Below, one piece after another: positions 8,301-13,710 of a stretch of DNA of 13,710 nucleotides. Below the pieces are notes generated by a model. It saw only the letters and a program-made list of their open reading frames with translations. It made no database searches and was not told the origin of the DNA. Numbering within the stretch: position 1 is the stretch's first letter; every line of letters starts with the position of its first letter. A program made the position numbers and the translations under genes. This stretch comes from JAQGJA01 sp965651535 (GTDB lineage Bacteria; Pseudomonadota; Alphaproteobacteria; Micavibrionales; SZUA-601): positions 1 to 13,710 of the forward strand of contig CBFGSX010000035.1 of the NCBI GenBank assembly GCA_965651535.1. Reading direction: 5' to 3'.

Positions 8301-8725
8301 TGACGGTCTGAAGATGCGGTTTTTTCGCCCGGTTCGCCCGCGTCGTCTTTTGCGGAGAATTCCCAGTTATTTTTCCCGTCGGCCATGGTTTCCAGCGTCA
8401 CCGCCGGTTCGACGACGTTGATATGCAGCACTTCGACATCCCCCTTAAGAAGGGGGAACAACGCCACGCCGACATCGATCGACTTGACGCTGGCGAATTG
8501 TTTCGAGGTCGCGCCCGGCGGATTGGCGATCACCACATCCGAGAGGCTTGCGCCCAAAGAGGGAAAAAGGCTCAGGCGGATATTGCCGTTGAGCGCGATC
8601 TCGCGGCCCGTGGCTTTTTTGAATTCCGACTGGATAAGCCCTTTATACTGGTTAAAGGTGACGACCATCGGCGCAACGATGGCAATCGCCAATACGACTC
8701 CAAGACCGATCAGAATTTTTTTCAT
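5345..8725 (-). CDS. AsmA family protein
   Basis: 1126 residues. An N-terminal signal-anchor (MKKILIGLGVVLAIAIVAPMVV, about 1-23) precedes the AsmA N-terminal domain (EFKKATGREIALNGNIRLSL..., GVALFPLLKGDVEVLHI, NNWEF). A long repetitive beta-rich middle follows, then the conserved AsmA C-terminal block (about 900-1020: GDGALKVTKGVVNGIDLD, ITDGVLRLDNIAI), and a Pro/Gln/Ala-rich tail ending GGGQQQ. AsmA-like proteins are anchored in the inner membrane, project into the periplasm and are implicated in phospholipid transport and outer-membrane homeostasis; no catalytic role is known. The start at 8725 is preferred because GGGAGAG lies five bases upstream and gives a proper signal anchor. The longer frame from 8818 would add 31 residues (ending ...ACAGMTINGRAI) that are only the translated palindromic repeat. 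It lies downstream of phaB on the same strand, separated by that repeat. A PHB-specific role is not indicated. Confidence 0.9.
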   Translation of the reverse strand: MKKILIGLGVVLAIAIVAPMVVTFNQYKGLIQSEFKKATGREIALNGNIRLSLFPSLGASLSDVVIANPPGATSKQFASVKSIDVGVALFPLLKGDVEVLHINVVEPAVTLETMADGKNNWEFSAKDDAGEPGEKTASSDRHVSIDKLTIEKGYVRIVDVPKKSQQLIGPFDGTFNVADIQGPISGRGTVTVLEKLPVRFDATIESIPASDDGLIPLRANLSLPANTAQLDLKGAVQKGSNAARIETALSVPDLAKLLAAFSKDNKAPALPDMLKGKVAATGLLEAVGKKISMDNLMIRSGGTEISGGLSLDTSKGTDIAVDLSRVVLPPQGAQSAAAKPAAPKPLAKTLEEGFASAAGFLDTALPTQPLNFVLTATTLPLPGQPTLRDVRIAASTGPKGATLQTIEAKLPGNTAIRLSGELPARADGKIDNATIHAHITSQNIQAATGGSGDPMSLNVKTTARLTREKLVLKPFEILQNDQTVGGEISYTPKAAEALAVAVTGNALDLDALTGGGKKTSGDGKTAAAQPTVDPLSKLQGLKAKIGVDLGRVTFSGKTASSVTVNALLGSDGLKLEKARIGSLGGMVVNATGSVAQFSPLKGVSISADAKTANLSDTLRALGNAEAKNLGASEFAATLSGGADKLNVELRGTIDQGKIAVNGTAANLNGTPSFAGKIDVAHPETATIVRNFGGMKPVTDFGPFALKADIATGPDTLKANDLLVQLGSAGTLKGFVNIAPEAGVKKINADLNADKLALAALMGEDKATTASAAASQPPAPWSREPIDLDGLRGLNGKASLSVGQLLYKQFVINNFKSTLAFANNTMTVETFRGGLFDAGTFNVTGQLAAAEKGGAHRGKFDVAVEKTDAEKLFTALGSKVFAQGTVDLRQSLNFAGASQYALIKSLNGDGALKVTKGVVNGIDLDGLAAKLDRPNSLTDFAAIIDQARAGGQTPIGDLNAPIKITDGVLRLDNIAIKTQKTAMGTGGRADLAEKNVDMMGQIQFTEQKNLPPLTLYVKGPMHAPQKNFDTRAFTQFYATKATEKLQDKAIGKLNKMLGVPQAQPEAPQAMPEPRLGTEDGSVAQPTAPTPPAAPNMAEPQPQKPKDQLKQLGGQLLNDFLTGGGQQQ

Positions 8726-8744
8726 TATAGCTCTCCCGTTAATC

Positions 8745-8809
8745 GTCATTCCGGCGCAGGCCGGAATCCATTTCGTGTTCGAGTGAACCCCGGCTTTCGC
8801 CGGAGTGAC
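8745..8809. repeat. REP/MITE-like palindromic element, copy 3 (two-hairpin form)
   Basis: Left arm GTCATTCCGGC-GCAG-GCCGGAATCC (stem 8748-8755 with 8760-8767); right arm CCGGC-TTTC-GCCGG at 8790-8803 followed by AGTGAC. The overall layout matches the copy at 4284-4360. It fills the gap between phaB and the AsmA-like gene and creates a spurious in-frame N-terminal extension of the latter. Confidence 0.75.
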
Positions 8810-8821
8810 GGTTTTCAAAAT

Positions 8822-9550
8822 CTACGCCAGATGCTGCCCGCCATTGACGGCAAAGGTTGCGCCGGTGACATAGGCGGCTTCATCCGAGGCGAGAAACGCG
8901 ACCATCGCGCCGATCTCCTGGGGCTGGCCCATGCGGCCCAGCGGAATGGTTTTCAAAATTTCGGACATGATTTCGGCAGGGATCGCGGCGGTCATGTCGG
9001 TTTCGATATAGCCGGGGCAGATCGTGTTGGCGGTGATGTTTTTGCGCGCGCCTTCAAGGGCGAGGGCTTTGGTAAAACCGATCAAGCCCGCCTTGGCGGC
9101 GCAGTAATTCACCTGCGCGAATTGGCCTTTTTGCGCGTTGATCGAGCTGATATTGATGACGCGCCCGAAATTATTGTCGCGCATATTGCCGATCACGGCG
9201 CGGGTGACGTTGAAAGCGGATTTCAAATTGGTGTCCAGCACATCGTCCCAGTCTTCTTCGGACATTTTGTGCAAAAACCCGTCCTTGGTGATGCCGGCAT
9301 TGTTGACCAGCACGGCAATGGGGCCATGCTCGGCGAGGATACCCTCGACGGCTTTTTGCACCTGTTTGAAATTGGCGACGTCGAATTTCACGACATCGGC
9401 GCCGGTTTCTTTTTTGAATTTCTGCGCTGCTTCGTCGTTGTTGTGGTAATTGGCGACGACGTGAAAGCCGTTCTTCTCGAGATATTTCGAGATGGCTGCA
9501 CCGATGCCGCGCGTGCCGCCGGTGACCAATGCAATTTTTTTCTTAGCCAT
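8822..9550 (-). CDS. phaB: Acetoacetyl-CoA reductase
   Basis: Catalyses reduction of acetoacetyl-CoA to (R)-3-hydroxybutyryl-CoA, usually with NADPH: the second step of PHB synthesis, cytoplasmic. 242 residues, the usual length. Short-chain dehydrogenase signatures are all present: nucleotide-binding TGGTRGIG (10-17), NNAG (83-86), N108, and the catalytic S136, Y149 and K153. The stretch ISSINAQKGQFAQVNY is closer to PhaB (ISSVNGQKGQFGQTNY) than to typical FabG. The FabG-like ICPGYIETDM and the C-terminal VTGATFAVNGG also fit. It starts 17 bases after the phaA stop with AGGAAAAGGG upstream, so it is co-transcribed with phaA. FabG is the main alternative; the phaA neighbour argues for PhaB. 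Confidence 0.93.
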   Translation of the reverse strand: MAKKKIALVTGGTRGIGAAISKYLEKNGFHVVANYHNNDEAAQKFKKETGADVVKFDVANFKQVQKAVEGILAEHGPIAVLVNNAGITKDGFLHKMSEEDWDDVLDTNLKSAFNVTRAVIGNMRDNNFGRVINISSINAQKGQFAQVNYCAAKAGLIGFTKALALEGARKNITANTICPGYIETDMTAAIPAEIMSEILKTIPLGRMGQPQEIGAMVAFLASDEAAYVTGATFAVNGGQHLA

Positions 9551-9567
9551 GTTTCCCTTTTCCTCTT

Positions 9568-10740
9568 TTATCTTTCAACACAAAGCGCGACGCCCATGCC
9601 GCCGCCGATGCACAAAGTGACCAGACCTTTTTTCGCGTCGCGCTTGTTCATCTCGTGCAGCAAGGTGACAAGGCAGCGCGTTCCGCTTGCGCCGATCGGG
9701 TGGCCGATGGCGATCGCGCCGCCATTGACGTTGGTCTTGGCGGGGTCGAAACCCATTTCCTTGACGACGCAACAGGCTTGCGCGGCAAAGGCTTCGTTGC
9801 TTTCGACCAGATCGAGATCGGCGACTTTCCAGCCCGCTTTTTCCAGCGCTTTTTTGCTGGACGGGATGGGGCCGGTGCCCATGATTTTCGGATCGACGCC
9901 TGCGGTGGCGAATGATTTGACCGTGCCGAGGATTTTCAGCCCGCGTTTTTTCGCCTCGCTCTCGCGCATCAACACGACGACGGCCGCGCCGTCATTCAAA
10001 CCGGAAGCGTTTCCGGCGGTAACCGTGCCGTCGGGCTTGAAAGCGGGCTTGAGGCCCGCAAGCCCTTCGGCGGTCACGCCCGGACGCGCAAACTCGTCCG
10101 TGTCAAACGTGATATCGCCTTTCTTCGACTTGATGACGTAAGGGACGATCTCGTCCTTGAATTTTCCGGCCTTGATCGCGGCTTCGGCGCGGTTTTGCGA
10201 TTGCGCGGCAAAAGCGTCCTGATCGGCGCGGGAAATCTTGAATTGCTCGGCGACGTTTTCCGCCGTAATGCCCATGTGATAATTGTTGAACGCCTCCCAC
10301 AGCCCGTCCACGATCATCGTGTCGGCCAGTTTTGCATCGCCGAATTTCACACCGGCGCGCATGGCGACGGCGTGCGGGGCCATGCTCATATTTTCCTGTC
10401 CGCCCGCGATCACGATATCGGCTTCGCCGGTCTGAATAAGCCCCGCGCCGATAGCGACCGAGCGCAAGCCCGATCCGCACACCTGATTGATGGTCAGCGC
10501 GGTTTTCTCCGCCGGAATACCCGCTTTGATCGCGGCCTGACGCGCGGGGTTCTGGCCTTGGGCGGCGGTCAGAACCTGGCCCATCACGACCTGATCCACT
10601 TCCTCGGGTTTCAGCTTGCTGTCATGGATGACGGCCTTGATGACATGCGCGCCCAGATCATGCGCGGGGACGTTTGCGATCGTGCCGTTGAAATTGCCGA
10701 CAGCGGTGCGCAAAGCGGAAGTGATGACGATTTTATCCAT
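9568..10740 (-). CDS. phaA: Acetyl-CoA C-acetyltransferase (beta-ketothiolase)
   Basis: Condenses two acetyl-CoA to acetoacetyl-CoA, the first step of PHB synthesis; the reverse reaction serves degradation. 390 residues, full length. Catalytic residues are present: nucleophile C88 in NQVCGSGLRS, H347 in GGAIAIGHPIGASGTR, and C377 in TLCIGGGMG. These are offset by one from the Zoogloea thiolase numbering C89/H348/C378. The biosynthetic-thiolase motif NEAFAAQ is also present. GAGG lies upstream of the ATG at 10740. Immediately upstream on the same strand is a small coiled-coil gene (82-base gap), and downstream is phaB. Confidence 0.95.
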   Translation of the reverse strand: MDKIVITSALRTAVGNFNGTIANVPAHDLGAHVIKAVIHDSKLKPEEVDQVVMGQVLTAAQGQNPARQAAIKAGIPAEKTALTINQVCGSGLRSVAIGAGLIQTGEADIVIAGGQENMSMAPHAVAMRAGVKFGDAKLADTMIVDGLWEAFNNYHMGITAENVAEQFKISRADQDAFAAQSQNRAEAAIKAGKFKDEIVPYVIKSKKGDITFDTDEFARPGVTAEGLAGLKPAFKPDGTVTAGNASGLNDGAAVVVLMRESEAKKRGLKILGTVKSFATAGVDPKIMGTGPIPSSKKALEKAGWKVADLDLVESNEAFAAQACCVVKEMGFDPAKTNVNGGAIAIGHPIGASGTRCLVTLLHEMNKRDAKKGLVTLCIGGGMGVALCVER

Positions 10741-10822
10741 GAAAAACCTCGTGCGAAAAGCGTTGTCGTAACTTAAAACGCAAGGGGGGTGGCGACAACC
10801 CCGCCCGCGACATAATCCGGTA

Positions 10823-11119
10823 TTATTTCTTCTTCAATTGCGCCTCGAGCGCGGCGACGCGCTCTTGCAATTCCTGAAGCAGCTTGAGGTTGGCCAAAGC
10901 CACCGCGCCCATGGGCGCCATCAGCCCCATCGGCCCGATCTGTTGCAAGGGGATAAACCCCGGCGGCAGGCCAAGGCTTTCCGGCGGGGGCATCGCGCCT
11001 TTTTGCAGCATTTCGGCCCATTGTTCCTGCCATTGTTTCAGGAAGCTTTCGGCGAATGCCGTGGCCGGATCGGGTTTTTCGGCCTTTTTGCGGGATTGTG
11101 CGGGGCGTTTCTTCGTCAT
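10823..11119 (-). CDS. Small coiled-coil protein upstream of phaA, possible PHB-associated protein
   Basis: 98 residues, not assigned to a named family with confidence. The N-terminus is strongly basic (TKKRPAQSRKKAEK). Next come a Trp-containing amphipathic segment (FAESFLKQWQEQWAEMLQKG, about 23-42) and a Pro/Met/Gly-rich middle (PPPESLGLPPGFIPLQQIGP, MGLMAPMG). The C-terminus is a heptad-like coiled coil ending LKLLQELQERVAALEAQLKKK. A basic tail, an amphipathic helix and a coiled coil are also features of PHA granule-associated proteins (phasins, PhaM, PhaE), and the gene leads the phaA-phaB run on the same strand. A granule or polymerase-associated role is therefore a reasonable inference but unproven. 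A GAGGG site lies about nine bases before the ATG. It diverges from argS across a 122-base gap containing a dispersed repeat. Confidence 0.75.
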   Translation of the reverse strand: MTKKRPAQSRKKAEKPDPATAFAESFLKQWQEQWAEMLQKGAMPPPESLGLPPGFIPLQQIGPMGLMAPMGAVALANLKLLQELQERVAALEAQLKKK

Positions 11120-11144
11120 ACTCTATGTCCCTCAGAGAGTGTAT

Positions 11145-11203
11145 CCCCGAGCGTAGCCGAGGGGCCTCCCTTGTTTCAGGGGGATCCCTCGGCTGCGCTC
11201 GGG
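11145..11203. repeat. Dispersed inverted repeat between divergent genes
   Basis: CCCCGAGCGTAGCCGAGGGG (11145-11164) and CCCTCGGCTGCGCTCGGG (11186-11203) are near-perfect reverse complements around a short spacer. This is a GAGCG(T/C)AGCCGAGGG repeat, a common alphaproteobacterial intergenic repeat type and a different family from the GTCATTCC elements. It occupies most of the divergent region of the small coiled-coil gene and argS, so promoters for both must flank it. Confidence 0.75.
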
Positions 11204-11241
11204 AATTCAGAATAGCGATTTTTATGATTCAAGGATAGACG

Positions 11242-13005
11242 ATGCTGTTACAAGAATTGACCGATCTGGTGGGGAAAGCCTTCGAAGCCCAAGGGCTGGA
11301 CAAGGCTTTGGGCCGCGTGACCGTGGCCGACCGTCCCGATCTGGCCGATATGCAGTGCAACGGCGCGCTTCAGGCCGCCAAGGCCGCGGGCAAAAAGCCG
11401 CGCGACGTGGCCGAAGCCGTAGTCGCCGCCCTGCGCGACAAAACGGATATTTTCGCCGAGATCTCGATCGCCGGCCCGGGCTTTATCAATTTCAAACTGG
11501 CGCCGGGGTTTCTGGCACAGAAACTGGCCGCGCAAAACGCGCACAAAAAATTCGGCGTTGCGGACCCTGAAAAAGCGCTGACCTATCTGATCGAGTATAT
11601 CAGCCCGAACATGGGCAAGGCGCTGCATATCGGACATTTGCGCAACGCCATGATCGGCGATGCCACGCGCCGCATGGTGGCGTTCATGGGGCACAAGGTC
11701 ATCACCGACAATCACTTGGGCGATTGGGGTCTGCCGATGGGGCAGATTTTGAACGAGACCTATTTCCGGCATCCCGATCTGCCGCATTTCGACGAGACGC
11801 GCACGGACTATCCGGCAGACGCGCCGATTACGTTCGAGGAATTATGCGACATCTATCCTGCCGGGTCGCAAAAATGCAAGGACAGCCCCGAGGAGCTGGC
11901 CAAGGCGCAGGAATTTACCGCAAAATTGCAAAGCGGGAATTATCCGGGCCTGACCGCGCTGTGGCGGTATTTCATGGAGCTGTCGCTCGTGGATATGAAT
12001 GAAAAGCTCGATATGTTCGGCGTGCCGCGTTACGATACCTATTACGGCGAAAGCTATTTCCAGCAATTCATCCCGATGGTTCTGGCGGACATGGAGAAAA
12101 AAGGCGTCCTTGTGGATGTGGACGGCGCCAAGGGCGTTCCCGTTCAGGAGGAAAGCGACAAATACGACATTCCGCCGCTGATCATCGAAAAGAAAATGGG
12201 CGGCGTGACTTATTCTGCAACCGACATTGCAACCTTCTACCAGCGTAAAAAGGATTTCGATCCCGACGTGATGATCGTCGTCACCGATTTCCGGCAGGAG
12301 CTGCATTTCTTGCGTGCCTATCGCGCGGCGCGTAAAGCGGGTTACACCAAGGACACGATGCAATTCGTGCATCTTATGTATGGCACGATCAATGACAAAC
12401 AGGGTAAGCCCTATAAAACGCGCAACGGCGCAACGCCGGGGTTTACCTATCTGATTGATCTGGCCGACGCCAAAGCGCAGGAGCGCATGAAGGAGATCGG
12501 CCTTGATCAGAAACTCTCACCCGAAGAATTGGCCGAGACCGGAAAACAAATTGGATTGGCCTCGATCAAGTTCGGCGATCTAATCAATTACCGCCGTTCG
12601 GATTACATCTTCGACCTCGACAAGTTTGTCTCCTTCGAGGGCAAGACGGGGCCGTATCTGCAATACGCCGTTGTGCGCCTGAACGCGCTTCTGGCCAAGG
12701 CGTCGGCGCAGAATTATGTTGCAGGCGATTTCCAAATTGATGCAGCGCAACATGATGTCGCGTTGCTGTTGCTGCAATTCCCGCACGCCGTGGAAAACGC
12801 GCTTGCCGACTATGCACCCAATGTTTTGGCGGATTATCTCTTCCGTCTGGGCCAGGCCGTGAACAGCTTCTATCAGAACGTCCACGTCCTGACCGAGCAA
12901 GACCCCGCGCGCCGTGCCTCGGCGCTTGCTTTGCTGGGCTTAAGTGCTAGAATCTTAACCCAAGGCTTAGATTTACTTGGTATAAAGATTCCTGCCCAGA
13001 TGTAA
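11242..13005 (+). CDS. argS: Arginyl-tRNA synthetase
   Basis: Class Ia synthetase charging tRNA-Arg with arginine using ATP; essential and cytoplasmic. 587 residues, close to the 577 of E. coli. An N-terminal Arg-tRNA-synthetase domain (about 1-110, with GPGFINFKLAPGFL) is followed by the catalytic core with SPNMGKALHIGHLRNAMIGD (HIGH at 129-132) and NHLGDWGLPMGQI. The second ATP-binding signature has the E. coli-like form GKPYKTRNGAT (388-398) in place of canonical KMSKS, as usual for this enzyme. The DALR anticodon-binding domain covers about 460-587 (GPYLQYAVVRLNALL). The ATG at 11242 has AAGGA six bases upstream. phaR begins 10 bases after the stop, so the two are probably co-transcribed. 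Confidence 0.97.
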   Translation: MLLQELTDLVGKAFEAQGLDKALGRVTVADRPDLADMQCNGALQAAKAAGKKPRDVAEAVVAALRDKTDIFAEISIAGPGFINFKLAPGFLAQKLAAQNAHKKFGVADPEKALTYLIEYISPNMGKALHIGHLRNAMIGDATRRMVAFMGHKVITDNHLGDWGLPMGQILNETYFRHPDLPHFDETRTDYPADAPITFEELCDIYPAGSQKCKDSPEELAKAQEFTAKLQSGNYPGLTALWRYFMELSLVDMNEKLDMFGVPRYDTYYGESYFQQFIPMVLADMEKKGVLVDVDGAKGVPVQEESDKYDIPPLIIEKKMGGVTYSATDIATFYQRKKDFDPDVMIVVTDFRQELHFLRAYRAARKAGYTKDTMQFVHLMYGTINDKQGKPYKTRNGATPGFTYLIDLADAKAQERMKEIGLDQKLSPEELAETGKQIGLASIKFGDLINYRRSDYIFDLDKFVSFEGKTGPYLQYAVVRLNALLAKASAQNYVAGDFQIDAAQHDVALLLLQFPHAVENALADYAPNVLADYLFRLGQAVNSFYQNVHVLTEQDPARRASALALLGLSARILTQGLDLLGIKIPAQM

Positions 13006-13009
13006 GGAG
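13004..13009 (+). promoter_or_regulatory. phaR ribosome-binding site overlapping the argS stop
   Basis: AAGGAG, six bases before the phaR ATG at 13016, uses the last two bases of the argS TAA stop codon (13003-13005). Ribosomes terminating on argS would occupy this site, which suggests translational coupling. Confidence 0.7.
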
Positions 13010-13015
13010 TGCCTA

Positions 13016-13612
13016 ATGGCCCACCGCCGTTCCGATGTCACCATCATCAAGAAATACGCCAATCGCCGTCTCTATCACACCGAGATCAGCCAGTATATCA
13101 CGCTGGAAGACGTGGCCGATATGGTGCGCAAAGGCGAGGAGCTGAAGGTCGTCGACGCGCGCACCGGCCAGGATCTGACCCGCGCCATTTTGACTCAGAT
13201 CATCGTCGAACAGGAAGCCAAGGGCGAAAACCTGCTTCCCGTGAAATTTCTGCGCGAAGTGATCCGCACCTATCACAACAATCTGCGCCCGGTTTTGCCG
13301 CATTATCTCGACCATGCGATGGACACGCTGATCGCCAATCAGGAAAAGGTGACGGAATACGTCACCGATCAGGTCGCCACCGCGCAAAAGAGCATCGGCG
13401 GGATCATGCCGATGCAGGCCATGTCGAAATTCAACGAGGGCGTCGAGGAAGTCGCGCGCCAGAACGTGCAGATGTTCGAAACCGCGATGAAGCTGTTTTC
13501 GCCTTTCGTGCCGATCTCGGCCAATGACAAGCGCCAGAAGATCGACAGCCTCCGCCAGCAGATCAAGGCGATCCAGAACCGGATCAACGACCTCGAAAAA
13601 ATGTCGGGGTAA
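13016..13612 (+). CDS. phaR: Polyhydroxyalkanoate synthesis repressor PhaR
   Basis: 198 residues. PhaR binds PHB and DNA; when granules are absent it represses phasin and other granule genes, and nascent polymer titrates it off. Residues about 9-70 (IIKKYANRRLYHTEISQYITLEDVADMV ... VVDARTGQDLTRAILTQIIVEQE) are the typical PHB/PHA accumulation regulator DNA-binding domain. Residues about 73-113 (LLPVKFLREVIRTYHNNLRPVLPHYLDHAM) match the second, PHB-accumulation regulatory domain. The C-terminus is a coiled coil (KIDSLRQQIKAIQNRINDLEKM). Length and order are normal. It follows argS by 10 bases. It should not be confused with the unrelated PhaR subunit of class IV Bacillus synthases. Confidence 0.95.
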   Translation: MAHRRSDVTIIKKYANRRLYHTEISQYITLEDVADMVRKGEELKVVDARTGQDLTRAILTQIIVEQEAKGENLLPVKFLREVIRTYHNNLRPVLPHYLDHAMDTLIANQEKVTEYVTDQVATAQKSIGGIMPMQAMSKFNEGVEEVARQNVQMFETAMKLFSPFVPISANDKRQKIDSLRQQIKAIQNRINDLEKMSG

Positions 13613-13710
13613 CACTTACCTCTCCCCTCGCGGGAGAGGTCGACGCGTCAGCGTCGGGAGAGGGGGCTTTCAAAGCCTGCTCGATGGTGTGGTAAACGCC
13701 CTCTTTGTTT
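13584..13710 (-). CDS. Possible C-terminal end of a gene entering from the right (partial)
   Basis: A minus-strand frame is open from the right edge (first full codon at 13709) to a TGA at 13584-13586 and overlaps the phaR 3' end by 29 bases. The beginning reads NKEGVYHTIEQALKA, then the tail (APSPDADASTSPARGE...) is translated dispersed repeat. The first part faintly resembles the C-terminus of DUF559 endonuclease-fold proteins (N.EGVL.TI..AL), which often end in such repeat-derived tails. With only about 15 informative residues this is tentative. Chance openness in GC-rich DNA remains possible. Confidence 0.35.
   Translation of the reverse strand, partial: NKEGVYHTIEQALKAPSPDADASTSPARGEVSVTPTFFRGR
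13619..13665. repeat. Dispersed palindromic repeat after phaR
   Basis: CCTCTCCC-CTCGC-GGGAGAGG (perfect 8-base stem, 13619-13639) is followed at once by CGACGC-GTCA-GCGTCG (perfect 6-base stem, 13641-13656) and a GGAGAGGGGG tail that could pair with the first arm. This is a widespread alphaproteobacterial 'CCTCTCCC...GTCGACGCG' repeat type. It begins seven bases after the phaR stop and could end the argS-phaR transcript, but no clear U-run follows. Confidence 0.7.

Noticed and set aside
8439..8457. Perfect 8-base-stem hairpin TCCCCCTT-AAG-AAGGGGGA inside the AsmA-like coding region
   Set aside because: Resembles a dispersed repeat, but the encoded peptide (VALFPLLKGDVEV) matches normal AsmA spacing and sequence, so it is not an insertion; most likely coincidence.
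8423..10141. 572-residue plus-strand open frame
   Set aside because: Runs antisense across the AsmA-like gene start, a repeat, phaB and part of phaA, all with strong family evidence on the other strand.
10785..10801. GGGGT...ACCCC hairpin between phaA and the small coiled-coil gene
   Set aside because: Only a 5-base stem with a 7-base loop and no U-run; too weak to call a terminator or attenuator.
12403..12435. Missing KMSKS motif in argS
   Set aside because: Arginyl-tRNA synthetases of the E. coli type normally carry KPFKTRAGGT-like sequence here; KPYKTRNGAT fits, so this is not a defect.

Overview
The window looks like chromosomal DNA of an alphaproteobacterium that stores polyhydroxybutyrate (PHB). 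Supporting this are a PhaR-type PHB regulator, adjacent phaA and phaB, an alphaproteobacterial-style short ribbon-helix-helix protein (RHH_4-like), a large AsmA-family protein, and several palindromic intergenic repeats of the 'GTCATTCCCGCG...' and 'CCCGAGCG...' kinds that litter many alphaproteobacterial genomes. The genus cannot be fixed from the sequence. No rRNA, tRNA, CRISPR array, transposase or integrase is visible.

Left third (1-4271, plus strand): two tandem, translationally coupled paralogous genes for large repetitive fibre proteins. Both have a beta-roll region of short N-x-x-[VI]-G-x-x-[AS]-[GA] repeats and end in an intramolecular-chaperone domain of the phage endosialidase/tail-spike type (Peptidase S74), with the Ser/Lys autoprocessing pair intact. 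The first gene is cut by the left edge. The second is complete and begins with a type IV pilin/pseudopilin-like head: an N-terminal hydrophobic helix, then a GspG-like 'DxWGTPY ... SAGPD' module. This pilin-headed, self-trimerising spike is the most unusual object in the window.

Middle (4272-8821): a palindromic repeat, then a stand-alone response-regulator receiver (minus) divergent from a 69-residue ribbon-helix-helix protein (plus). A 328-base gene-free stretch follows. It holds a REP-like hairpin and a 168-base element with 34-base terminal inverted repeats built from 10-base-phased CAGAG units. Next is a 1126-residue AsmA-like envelope protein (minus).

Right (8822-13615): PHB metabolism wrapped around an aminoacyl-tRNA synthetase gene. 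On the minus strand run a small coiled-coil protein, phaA (beta-ketothiolase) and phaB (acetoacetyl-CoA reductase), with the AsmA-like gene downstream. On the plus strand, divergently, run argS and phaR, and the phaR ribosome-binding site overlaps the argS stop codon. PhaA condenses two acetyl-CoA, PhaB reduces the product to 3-hydroxybutyryl-CoA, and PhaR senses PHB and represses granule genes. The polymerase PhaC is not in the window. At the extreme right an open minus-strand frame probably represents the C-terminus of another gene running into a dispersed repeat.
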